NCBI RefSeq assembly: GCF_014207135.1 | Contig: NZ_JACHCC010000001.1 | Span: 496,001 to 560,000 of the forward strand | Direction: 5' to 3' | Origin: Pedobacter cryoconitis | Lineage (GTDB): Bacteria; Bacteroidota; Bacteroidia; Sphingobacteriales; Sphingobacteriaceae | DNA length: 64,000 nucleotides | Shown here: piece by piece, positions 7,699-14,578 of the stretch | How positions within the stretch are numbered: position 1 is the first letter of the stretch | Layout of the letters: every line of letters starts with the position of its first letter | Position numbers and translations under genes: made by a program | Notes under the pieces: generated by a model | Told to the model about the DNA's origin: nothing | What the model saw: the letters and a program-made list of their open reading frames with translations, nothing else | The model's database searches: none

Positions 7699-8250
7699 TT
7701 ACAAAGCGTTTGAAACCACTTCTTTAACTTCAGGAACCATACGTTGTAACAAATTCTGGATACCAGATTTTAAAGTAATTGTAGAGGAAGGACAGCCACT
7801 ACATGAACCGCGAAGTTCAACGGTAACTACACCTTCTTCAAAAGACTTATAGCTGATCGCACCACCATCCTGTTCAACAGCAGGACGAACATAGTCGTGT
7901 AAGATTTGCTGGATTTTTATTTCCAGGTCTGATCCTTCAAAAGCCGGTGCTTCTTCAGTTGTTACTTCTTTGATTTTATATTCTGATTCTACAGCACCTT
8001 TAACAAATTCCTTTAAAATTGGTTCGATATCAGGCCATTCCGCATCTTCAGTTTTTGTGATGGTCACGAAATTGCTCGCGAAAAATACACCACTAACAAA
8101 ATTGAATTTGAATAATTCTTTTGCAAAAGGAGAGTGCTCAGCACTTTCTTTTGTAGCAAAATCTTCGCTGCCATTGATCAAAAGCTTATTGACCATAAAC
8201 TTCATGGTGGCAGGATTCGGGGTTTGTTCTGTATATACGTTGATAGTCAT
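7699..8250 (-). CDS. Nfu-type Fe-S cluster scaffold protein
   Basis: This 183-residue protein has two parts: an N-terminal Nfu_N domain (TEQTPNPATMKFMVNK, roughly residues 1-88) and a C-terminal NifU-like domain (113-183) with GSCSGCPSSTITL. Cys150 and Cys153 form the CxxC that binds a 4Fe-4S cluster for delivery to apoproteins in the cytoplasm. Length and order match NFU1/NfuA-like proteins of Bacteroidetes. A TATTTTTG box (8267-8274, minus) lies 16 nt upstream of the ATG. It is probably monocistronic, with terminators on both sides of the transcription unit. Confidence 0.92.
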   Translation of the reverse strand: MTINVYTEQTPNPATMKFMVNKLLINGSEDFATKESAEHSPFAKELFKFNFVSGVFFASNFVTITKTEDAEWPDIEPILKEFVKGAVESEYKIKEVTTEEAPAFEGSDLEIKIQQILHDYVRPAVEQDGGAISYKSFEEGVVTVELRGSCSGCPSSTITLKSGIQNLLQRMVPEVKEVVSNAL

Positions 8251-8266
8251 TGTCTCTTTTTTCTTA

Positions 8267-8274
8267 CAAAAATA
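8267..8274 (-). promoter_or_regulatory. nfu promoter, -7 box TATTTTTG
   Basis: This is a TAnnTTTG match on the minus strand, 16 nt upstream of the Nfu start codon. Confidence 0.45.
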
Positions 8275-8337
8275 AATAAATCACGACTCAAATTCAGATA
8301 TCGATGTCTGTTTTAGGTCATTATATAGCAAAGGCTA

Positions 8338-9684
8338 TTAAAAGACCCCTGTGTAATTAAATGGTGTGATTTGCTTCAGTTCCTGTTTTAAGTCCTCATC
8401 AATCTGTAAACCATCAATAAATGCTGCCATAGTATGTGCAGTAATTTTCTGATTTGTTCTTGTCAGGTCTTTGAGGGCTTCATAAGGATTTGGATAAGCC
8501 ACTCTTCTCAATACAGTCTGAATAGCTTCAGCTACTACAGCCCAGTTGTTTTCAAGATCTGCGGCAATCACTTCATTGTTTAATAAAAGTTTATTGAGCC
8601 CTTTTAAAGTAGAAGCGATAGCAATTGATGTATGTGCCATAGGTACACCTACATTCCTCAATACAGTAGAATCTGTAAGATCGCGCTGTAAACGTGAAAT
8701 CGGCAATTTCGCTGCAAAGAATTCAAATAATGCATTGGCGATGCCGGCGTTACCTTCTGCATTTTCAAAATCAATAGGGTTTACTTTATGCGGCATAGCC
8801 GAAGAGCCAACTTCGCCTTCTTTGATTTTCTGTTTGAAATAGTTTTTTGAAATATATGCCCAGATATCCCGGTCAAGATCAATAATAATTGTATTAATTC
8901 TTTTGAGTGCATCACATTGTGCTGCAAACTGATCATAATGTTCGATTTGTGTGGTATGCTGTGCACGGCTCAGCGTTAAGATATTATTGACGAACTGATT
9001 AGAGAAATCTACCCAGTTAATTCCAGGGTAAGCGATATGGTGTGCATTGAAATTTCCGGTTGCACCACCGAATTTTGCACTGTGAGGAATAGTTTTCAGA
9101 TTATTCAGCTGAATTTCCAGACGTTCTGCAAAAACCAGGAATTCTTTGCCCAGTTTAGTAGGTGAAGCTGGTTGACCATGCGTATGTGCTAATAATGGAA
9201 TATCTTTCCATTCGGTAGCCAGTTCATGCAGTTTATCAATTAATAACTGAATATTAGGGTAATAAACTTCGTTCAGGGCCAGTTTAAAGGTGTATGGGAT
9301 TGCCGTATTATTGATGTCCTGTGAAGTTAATCCAAAATGGATGAATTCTTTAAAGTCTGCCAAACCTAAATTATCAAATCTTTTTTTGATAAAATATTCA
9401 ACAGCCTTCACATCATGGTTGGTGATTTTTTCCGTTTCTTTTATTTCCTGTGCATCCTCATCACTGAACTGCTCGAATATATTGCGGAGTTTAGTGTAAT
9501 CTGATTTGTTAAAATTACTTAAACCTGCTAAACCAGTTTCACACAAAGCGATGAAATATTCTATTTCAACGTATACTCTATACTTGATTAAAGCAGACTC
9601 AGAAAAATATTTTGAGAGATTTTGAGTGGTATTTCTATAGCGGCCATCAACCGGCGATATAGCTTGTAGAGGAGATAAATTCAT
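8338..9684 (-). CDS. purB: Adenylosuccinate lyase
   Basis: This 448-residue fumarase/aspartase-superfamily lyase releases fumarate from SAICAR and adenylosuccinate in purine synthesis. Visible motifs are LTSQDINNTA, THGQPASPTKLGKE (catalytic His), KFGGATGNFNAHHIAYP, and the superfamily signature GSSAMPHKVNPIDFENAEGN with the catalytic Ser loop. Its length fits the E. coli-type PurB subgroup. It is transcribed on its own from a TACCTTTG box 23 nt upstream of the ATG. It ends 87 bp before the Nfu start without a clear terminator, so readthrough into nfu is possible. Confidence 0.96.
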   Translation of the reverse strand: MNLSPLQAISPVDGRYRNTTQNLSKYFSESALIKYRVYVEIEYFIALCETGLAGLSNFNKSDYTKLRNIFEQFSDEDAQEIKETEKITNHDVKAVEYFIKKRFDNLGLADFKEFIHFGLTSQDINNTAIPYTFKLALNEVYYPNIQLLIDKLHELATEWKDIPLLAHTHGQPASPTKLGKEFLVFAERLEIQLNNLKTIPHSAKFGGATGNFNAHHIAYPGINWVDFSNQFVNNILTLSRAQHTTQIEHYDQFAAQCDALKRINTIIIDLDRDIWAYISKNYFKQKIKEGEVGSSAMPHKVNPIDFENAEGNAGIANALFEFFAAKLPISRLQRDLTDSTVLRNVGVPMAHTSIAIASTLKGLNKLLLNNEVIAADLENNWAVVAEAIQTVLRRVAYPNPYEALKDLTRTNQKITAHTMAAFIDGLQIDEDLKQELKQITPFNYTGVF

Positions 9685-9707
9685 GAATAGGAATAATTTT
9701 ACAAATG

Positions 9708-9715
9708 CAAAGGTA
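9708..9715 (-). promoter_or_regulatory. purB promoter, -7 box TACCTTTG
   Basis: This is a consensus -7 box on the minus strand (CAAAGGTA on plus), 23 nt before the purB ATG. A possible -33 would overlap the terminator at 9742-9776. Confidence 0.55.
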
Positions 9716-9741
9716 GCATTTTTTTAGGCTCTTATAGGCAC

Positions 9742-9776
9742 AAAAAAAAAGGCTTTGGAATTTCCAAAGCCTTTTT
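9742..9776 (-). terminator. Terminator of the mini-lipoprotein gene
   Basis: AAAAAGGCTTTGGAA and TTCCAAAGCCTTTTT form a perfect 15-bp stem around a single T. The A run on the left is the T run of the minus-strand transcript. Confidence 0.85.
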
Positions 9777-9795
9777 ATGAATAAAATTATTCAGC

Positions 9796-10035
9796 TTATT
9801 TTTTAACTGGAGCTGCAGGAGCAGTAGCTGGTTTAACTTCAGTAGTAGTAGTTTTAACAGTAGTATCTTTCTTAGTAGAATCTTTAACTGTAGTATCAAC
9901 GTCAGTTGTAACAACTGCACCTGAATCAGTTACTGAAGTGTCAGTAGATGAACCAGTTTTTTTCTCTGAGTTACAAGCTGCTACTGATAAAGAGATTGCT
10001 AAAGCTAAAAAGCCGAATTTGAATAAGTTTTTCAT
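9796..10035 (-). CDS. Small Thr/Asp-rich lipoprotein, function unknown
   Basis: This 79-residue protein has a Lys-containing signal peptide and a lipobox SVAACNS. The mature part is low-complexity: Thr, Asp, Ser and Val rich (TSVTDSGAVVTTDVDTT), then a Lys/Thr stretch and a Pro/Ala tail ending KK. It looks like an envelope linker or spacer lipoprotein common in Sphingobacteriaceae; no function can be given. It is divergent from the ECF sigma gene, and the shared intergenic region carries a pair of inverted GGTAACCCA sites. Confidence 0.7.
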   Translation of the reverse strand: MKNLFKFGFLALAISLSVAACNSEKKTGSSTDTSVTDSGAVVTTDVDTTVKDSTKKDTTVKTTTTEVKPATAPAAPVKK

Positions 10036-10093
10036 TTGAATTCTGTTTAAAATAATTAATTAATTTTACAGATTAATACCACAATGATAAAAA

Positions 10094-10153
10094 GGTAACC
10101 CACCTATTTTAAAAAAGATTGAATTTATTTTTTTTGTCTAATATTGGGTTACC
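10094..10153. promoter_or_regulatory. Inverted 9-bp sites GGTAACCCA / TGGGTTACC in the divergent sigma-factor promoter
   Basis: GGTAACCCA (10094-10102) and TGGGTTACC (10145-10153) form a perfect inverted pair whose centres are 51 bp apart, about five helical turns. The intervening 42 bp are AT-rich. They could be an operator pair, or two face-to-face ECF-type -35 elements (ECF -35 boxes often contain AAC) driving the sigma operon and the divergent mini-lipoprotein. This is inferred from sequence only. Confidence 0.45.
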
Positions 10154-10174
10154 ATTCACGTATAAATGTATTAA

Positions 10175-10744
10175 TTGGTGAGTAAGAAGTTAAGCGATTC
10201 AGTTCCAACAGATAGAGAGGTTGTTTTAGGGATACTAAATAACTCGGAAGATGCACTTAATAGACTGTACATCGGGTATTTTCCGATGATTTTACAGTTT
10301 ATTTTAAATAATAACGGTGATGAGGACGATGCAAAAGATGTCTATCAGGAGGCGATTATTATATTATATAATAAAATTAAGAGCGGGGATTTCGAGTTAA
10401 GCAGTAAATTAAAGACATATATATATTCGGTTTGCAGACGCATCTGGTTAAAAAAGCTTGCACAGTCAAGCAAGAAAACCAATAACGTTTCGGATTTTGA
10501 AGATGTCATTGCTGTAGAAGTTGATGTAGAGTACCACGAAGAGAAGGATATTCAGTTTGATAAGATGGGGGCAGCCCTTGATAATCTGGGAGAACCTTGT
10601 AAGACTATTATTCAGGATTTTTATATAAATAATCTCTCCATGCAGGAAATCTGTGAGAAGTTTGGCTATACCAATACGGATAATGCCAAAACTCAGAAGT
10701 ATAAATGCCTGCAGAGATTAAAGAAATTATTTTTTCAATCATGA
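10175..10744 (+). CDS. ECF-type RNA polymerase sigma factor
   Basis: This 189-residue sigma-70-family protein has region 2 from about 25 to 95 (DAKDVYQEAIIILYNKI, LKTYIYSVCRRIWLKKL) and region 4 from about 135 to 185 (EPCKTIIQDFYINNLSMQEI, TDNAKTQKYKCLQRLKKLF). The start is TTG 10175 or GTG 10178, with no ATG nearby. The stop overlaps the next start in an ATGA (10741-10744), so the two genes are translationally coupled. The partner is a membrane protein with an anti-sigma-like N-terminus, so the sigma factor is expected to be held inactive and released by an envelope signal. Confidence 0.88.
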   Translation: MVSKKLSDSVPTDREVVLGILNNSEDALNRLYIGYFPMILQFILNNNGDEDDAKDVYQEAIIILYNKIKSGDFELSSKLKTYIYSVCRRIWLKKLAQSSKKTNNVSDFEDVIAVEVDVEYHEEKDIQFDKMGAALDNLGEPCKTIIQDFYINNLSMQEICEKFGYTNTDNAKTQKYKCLQRLKKLFFQS

Positions 10745-11835
10745 GGAACGAGACAGAATTAGATGCAATCATTGAAGATTACCTTCAGGGTAAACTTACA
10801 CCGGCAGAAGCTGATGCTTTTGAACTGCTGCGTGCCAATGATCCTGTAATTGACCATAAAGTAGTTGCACATAAAGTTTTTATGGATGCAATCAAACAAT
10901 ATGGTAAGGTCCTTTCCCTGAAAGAGCAGATGGATAAAGTACATGCCGGAATTGATGTAGCCTCATTGACAGAGGAGTTAAGACCACATCCTGCTTTTAT
11001 CGTTAATTTATGGCGTAAAAATAAATCTGCGATGGCTATTGCAGCCTCGTTTATCCTTTTAACCGTATTCTCTATTTATTCCATCCAGCATAATACCTTG
11101 CAAAATGGTACTTATGAAGTGATGCGCAGAGAGATCACCAATATCAAGAATAACCAGAATAAACTCGTAAGAACTCTCAATTCAAGTCCTAAGACAGAAA
11201 AGAAACCAGGTGGTTCAGCTAAATTTGGAGGTACCGGATTTGCTTTAACTGCTAACGGATACCTGTGTACCAATTACCACGTGGTAAGAGATGCAGATTC
11301 TGTATATGTACAAAATAACAAGGGCGATGCTTACAAGGCTAAAATTGTTTACCGTGATCCGCAATACGATATAGCTATCCTTAAAATTGTAGATGAAGAA
11401 TTTACGACTTTGCCAAGTCTTCCTTACAAACTGAAGAAAAACGGTATTGGAATGGGCGAGAACGTATATACTTTAGGATACCCTAAAGATGATGCGGTAT
11501 TGGGAGAAGGTTATATCAGCTCGAAAACTGGTCATGTAGGTGATACAACCCAGTACCAGGTTTCCATTCCGATTAACCCAGGAAACAGTGGTGGTCCTTT
11601 ATTGGATAACTACGGAAATATCATCGGGGTGATCACTGCCAAAGAAAATCAGGTTGACGGTGCTACATTTGCTGTGAAAAGTAAATACATCCTGGAGGCT
11701 TTAAATGCAATCCCTTCAGATTCATTAGGTAAAAAACCTGTATTCACTAAAAAGAATCCTTTACAGGGTCTAAACAGGACTAAACAAATAGATAAAATTG
11801 AGAACTACGTTTATATGATCAAAGTATATAACTAG
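10741..11835 (+). CDS. Membrane-anchored trypsin-like serine protease with anti-sigma-like N-terminal domain
   Basis: The protein has 364 residues. Residues 1-40 (AIIEDYLQGKLTPAEADAF, then DPVIDHKV) match the pattern of Bacteroidetes anti-sigma N-termini. One membrane helix spans about 95-115. Residues 160-325 form a chymotrypsin-fold, HtrA-like protease with a full triad: His180 (TNYHVV), Asp210 (QYDIAIL) and Ser283 (NPGNSGGPL). No PDZ domain is present. The tail after 330 is basic. By topology the N-terminus is cytoplasmic, where the sigma factor is, and the protease is periplasmic. The start is fixed by the ATGA overlap with the sigma gene. A protease that is also the anti-sigma sensor is an inference from architecture. 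Confidence 0.82.
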   Translation: MRNETELDAIIEDYLQGKLTPAEADAFELLRANDPVIDHKVVAHKVFMDAIKQYGKVLSLKEQMDKVHAGIDVASLTEELRPHPAFIVNLWRKNKSAMAIAASFILLTVFSIYSIQHNTLQNGTYEVMRREITNIKNNQNKLVRTLNSSPKTEKKPGGSAKFGGTGFALTANGYLCTNYHVVRDADSVYVQNNKGDAYKAKIVYRDPQYDIAILKIVDEEFTTLPSLPYKLKKNGIGMGENVYTLGYPKDDAVLGEGYISSKTGHVGDTTQYQVSIPINPGNSGGPLLDNYGNIIGVITAKENQVDGATFAVKSKYILEALNAIPSDSLGKKPVFTKKNPLQGLNRTKQIDKIENYVYMIKVYN

Positions 11836-11851
11836 TTCAGCAAGTTTTTTT

Positions 11852-11892
11852 GAAAACCCCGAAACATAATGCTTGTTTCGGGGTTTTTCTTT
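11852..11892 (+). terminator. Terminator after the sigma/protease operon
   Basis: GAAAACCCCGAAAC pairs with GTTTCGGGGTTTTTC around a 9-nt loop, followed by T-rich sequence. The right half belongs to a 37-bp unit repeated at 12570. Confidence 0.88.
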
Positions 11893-11898
11893 TTTAAG
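11862..11898 (+). repeat. 37-bp direct repeat, copy 1
   Basis: This copy runs from the terminator loop through its right arm and T run. The identical 37 bp recur at 12570-12606. Here the matching left arm of the hairpin is present. Confidence 0.9.
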
Positions 11899-11971
11899 TT
11901 ATATTAGCTGTAAGAGTTTCCTCGAACTGACCTCTTACAAATCTATTGTGGTTATTTGTAGTGAATATTTA

Positions 11972-12358
11972 TTAATAATCATCAGCATTTTTACCGATAT
12001 GCAGTTTTTTAGTGTTATCAAATAGTATATATTCAAACTTTCCAATTACATGCTGGCTCATAACTTCAACCTGTTTATCGGTAGTTTTTTTATCAAATAG
12101 TTTTTTAACATAGGTTTTTGCAATTTCTTTGTTGTCATAATAGTAAATTGTCAATGCTACACTTCCAGCCTTATTATACTCGGCAAATAATATTTTATTA
12201 ATTGACTTTATATCAGACATTTTCTGAACGTACACATCCATTCTATTTACAAATCCTTTATTATCTTTTTCTTTATTAACGATTTCATAATTTTTGTGAA
12301 TCGGTTTATGTACTAATGCACTTATAAATAGAAGAAAGGCAATAATTACTAGTTTCAT
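11972..12358 (-). CDS. Secreted orphan protein, function unknown
   Basis: This 128-residue protein has an N-terminal signal sequence (MKLVIIAFLLFISALV) without a lipobox Cys. The mature part is Lys/Asn/Asp rich with alternating strands and helices (MDVYVQKMSDIKSINKILF, VALTIYYYDNKEIAKTYV). I do not recognise a family. The codon use looks more AT-rich than its neighbours. It lies inside a 671-bp segment flanked by an exact 37-bp direct repeat and runs against both neighbours, which suggests it was inserted. Confidence 0.65.
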   Translation of the reverse strand: MKLVIIAFLLFISALVHKPIHKNYEIVNKEKDNKGFVNRMDVYVQKMSDIKSINKILFAEYNKAGSVALTIYYYDNKEIAKTYVKKLFDKKTTDKQVEVMSQHVIGKFEYILFDNTKKLHIGKNADDY

Positions 12359-12569
12359 AATTCTGAATTAATTTTTCACTTTGCACTACTCCTGCCACCA
12401 TTCTAAACCTTGCATTTTTTCAGAAATAGTTATTATCTGTTCTACCATAAAACCATTCTGCGTAATTAGATTAACTTCTTTAGCTCGGTTCGTCATCTTT
12501 ATATTCGTATAATAAAGTTACATTTAAAGATCGGATAAGAAAAAAAGCTACTTTTCATATTTTCAAATA

Positions 12570-12606
12570 AAACATAATGCTTGTTTCGGGGTTTTTCTTT
12601 TTTAAG
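12570..12606 (+). repeat. 37-bp direct repeat, copy 2 (half terminator)
   Basis: This is identical to 11862-11898 but lacks the left arm of the hairpin, so it cannot form the terminator. It ends 10 bp before the DUF72 ATG. It marks the far boundary of the segment carrying the orphan gene. Confidence 0.9.
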
Positions 12607-12616
12607 CCAATAGATT

Positions 12617-13543
12617 ATGGAATTTGGAAAGGTAGATTCAAAAGATGTGAAGTCTGTAGATTTCTCGCTCCCTGAAGACGGATTACAAACCCAGAGGATA
12701 TTAAAAGGGCCGGCTGCCGGAAAAACCAGTGTTTTCGTTGGCTGTGCAAAATGGGGTAGGAAGGAATGGGTAGATTTTCTTTATCCCCCTAAAACCAAAG
12801 AAGCTGATTTTCTGGATCAGTATGCCCGGCATTTCAATTCCATAGAGCTCAATGCCGCTTATTACCAGGTTCCTTCGGCAAGTACTATTCAGAAATGGAA
12901 GCAGAAGGTCAAAGACAATGCAGCCGGAGAATTCCTGTTTTGTCCGAAGTTTCCCAATACAGTTACCCATATCAAAAGATTGAAAGGAGCGGAATCTGCT
13001 ACAGAAGAATTTTTAAATGCGATAGCCGGGTTCGAAGAATATCTTGGCGGCTGTTTTTTACAGCTCAGTGAAAACTTTGGGGTGAAAAACCTGGCCATAC
13101 TACAGGACTATCTAAAATTTTTACCTGAAGAGCCTACAGTTTTTGTTGAATTGAGAAATGAGCAGTGGTTTGCAGATCCTGCGATCCGCAAAGGAGTCTT
13201 CGAACTGCTGGCACAAAACCATAAAGGTGCTGTTATTACCGATGTCAGTGGCAGAAGAGATGTCCTTCATATGGAAGTTACTATTCCCGAAGTATTTATC
13301 AGGTTTATCGGTAATGGAAGCGGGCATAGAGAGAGCGATTTTGCCAGGATCGAAGCATGGGCCGAACGGTTGCGCTTATGGCAGGAAAAAGGCTTAAAAC
13401 GTATTTACTTCTTTCTGCATCAGCATGATGAGCGGGATACCCCTTTAATAGCTGCCCATGCGATCAAAACATTTAATAAGCAACTGAATTGTAATATTCC
13501 GGAAATATCGCTCCAACCACAGCTGTTTGTTGGAGATTGTTGA
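12617..13543 (+). CDS. DUF72 domain-containing protein
   Basis: This 308-residue protein has family motifs VFVGCAKWGRKEWVDFLYP near residues 38-58, FNSIELNAAYYQVPSASTI, FLFCPKFPNTVTHIKRL, FVELRNEQWF, and AVITDVSGRRDVLHM. The family (YecE-like) adopts a TIM-barrel-like fold; its activity is not established. The N-terminal 35 residues are an extension. Its start is only 10 bp after the second 37-bp repeat, so the insertion upstream may have replaced or moved its promoter. Confidence 0.88.
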   Translation: MEFGKVDSKDVKSVDFSLPEDGLQTQRILKGPAAGKTSVFVGCAKWGRKEWVDFLYPPKTKEADFLDQYARHFNSIELNAAYYQVPSASTIQKWKQKVKDNAAGEFLFCPKFPNTVTHIKRLKGAESATEEFLNAIAGFEEYLGGCFLQLSENFGVKNLAILQDYLKFLPEEPTVFVELRNEQWFADPAIRKGVFELLAQNHKGAVITDVSGRRDVLHMEVTIPEVFIRFIGNGSGHRESDFARIEAWAERLRLWQEKGLKRIYFFLHQHDERDTPLIAAHAIKTFNKQLNCNIPEISLQPQLFVGDC

Positions 13544-13606
13544 AATATCTACTATATTGGTAGTGATTATTGTAGCGTAAAATTGTTCAATTAAAATAAA
13601 AAAATT

Positions 13607-14242
13607 ATGAGTATCAGAATAGGAGATATCGCACCAAACTTTAAAGCTAAAACCTCAATCGGGGATATTGATTTTTATGAATTTCTTGGAGATAGCTGGG
13701 GCGTGATCTTTTCACATCCGGCAGATTATACACCTGTTTGTACTACAGAGCTTGGACGTACAGCCTCTCTTAAAGGAGAATTTGATAAAAGAGATGTAAA
13801 AGTTATTGCTCTGAGTGTAGATTCTGTCGAATCACATAAAGGCTGGATCAATGATATTAATGAAACACAAAATACTGACGTCGAGTTTCCAATTATAGCA
13901 GATGAGGATAAAAAGATTGCAGATTTGTATGATATGATCCATCCCAATGCCTCAGAAACACTGACGGTGAGATCATTATTTATTATCTCTCCTGATAAAA
14001 AAGTAAAACTGATGCTGACTTATCCGGCTTCTACAGGAAGGAACTTTACCGAGGTACTTAGAGTCATTGATTCCCTTCAGCTGACGGCTAAATATAGCGT
14101 AGCCACACCTGCAGACTGGAAAGATGGAGAGGACGTTGTCGTGATGAACAGCATTAAAACTGAGGACATCCCTGCTAAGTTCCCTAAAGGACATAAAGTT
14201 ATCAAACCATATCTGAGAACTACGCCTCAACCGAACAAATAA
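13607..14242 (+). CDS. 1-Cys (Prx6-type) peroxiredoxin
   Basis: This 211-residue cytoplasmic thiol peroxidase reduces hydrogen peroxide and alkyl peroxides. The peroxidatic Cys45 lies in HPADYTPVCTTELGRTA. The late segment RNFTEVLRVIDSLQL and the C-terminal PADWKDGEDVVV, characteristic of the Prx6 group, are present. No resolving Cys is seen, which fits the 1-Cys type. The 63-bp gap upstream is AT-rich and shows no clear operator. Confidence 0.93.
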   Translation: MSIRIGDIAPNFKAKTSIGDIDFYEFLGDSWGVIFSHPADYTPVCTTELGRTASLKGEFDKRDVKVIALSVDSVESHKGWINDINETQNTDVEFPIIADEDKKIADLYDMIHPNASETLTVRSLFIISPDKKVKLMLTYPASTGRNFTEVLRVIDSLQLTAKYSVATPADWKDGEDVVVMNSIKTEDIPAKFPKGHKVIKPYLRTTPQPNK

Positions 14243-14266
14243 TTTTTAAAACTTATTGCTTTTCTT

Positions 14267-14274
14267 TAAGTTTG
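14267..14274 (+). promoter_or_regulatory. Possible csp promoter, -7 box TAAGTTTG
   Basis: This is a TAnnTTTG match 47 nt upstream of the cold-shock ATG. It would give an AU-rich leader of about 40 nt. No well-spaced -33 was found. Confidence 0.35.
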
Positions 14275-14321
14275 ATATAATTGATAATTTAAAGAAATAT
14301 AAATTTTTACAACACAATATT

Positions 14322-14519
14322 ATGAGTACTGGAAAAGTAAAATGGTTTAATACGCAAAAAGGTTATGGATTTATAATCTACGAAGGAAACAAGGATATTT
14401 TTGTCCATTTCAAAGATGTCATCGGAGGAATAGAGAGTATTCAGGAAAATGATGAAGTCGAATTTGAGGTTACCGAAGGCAAAAAAGGTTTACAAGCGGT
14501 GAAAGTGAAGAAGATTTAA
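14322..14519 (+). CDS. Cold-shock domain protein (CspA family)
   Basis: This 65-residue single cold-shock domain begins MSTGKVKWFNTQKGYGFI, which contains the RNP1 motif (KGYGFI); RNP2 follows as DIFVHF. It binds single-stranded RNA/DNA and acts as an RNA chaperone. A TTG further upstream (14256) would add 22 residues with no family match, so the ATG is preferred. The AU-rich leader is typical of csp mRNAs. It ends at a terminator shared with the convergent methyltransferase. Confidence 0.95.
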   Translation: MSTGKVKWFNTQKGYGFIIYEGNKDIFVHFKDVIGGIESIQENDEVEFEVTEGKKGLQAVKVKKI

Positions 14520-14546
14520 ATACCTTCATCTTTATAAAAGCTTTGC

Positions 14547-14573
14547 AAAAGCCTCCATTTAATGGGGGCTTTT
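14547..14573. terminator. Bidirectional terminator between csp and the methyltransferase
   Basis: AAAAGCCTCCATT pairs with AATGGGGGCTTTT (one G-T pair), with T-rich sequence on the right and A-rich on the left. Confidence 0.8.
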
Positions 14574-14578
14574 GTCTT

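Noticed and set aside
12570..12606. Second 37-bp copy as a working terminator
   Set aside because: It has the right arm and T run but lacks the left arm, so it cannot form the stem seen at 11852-11892.
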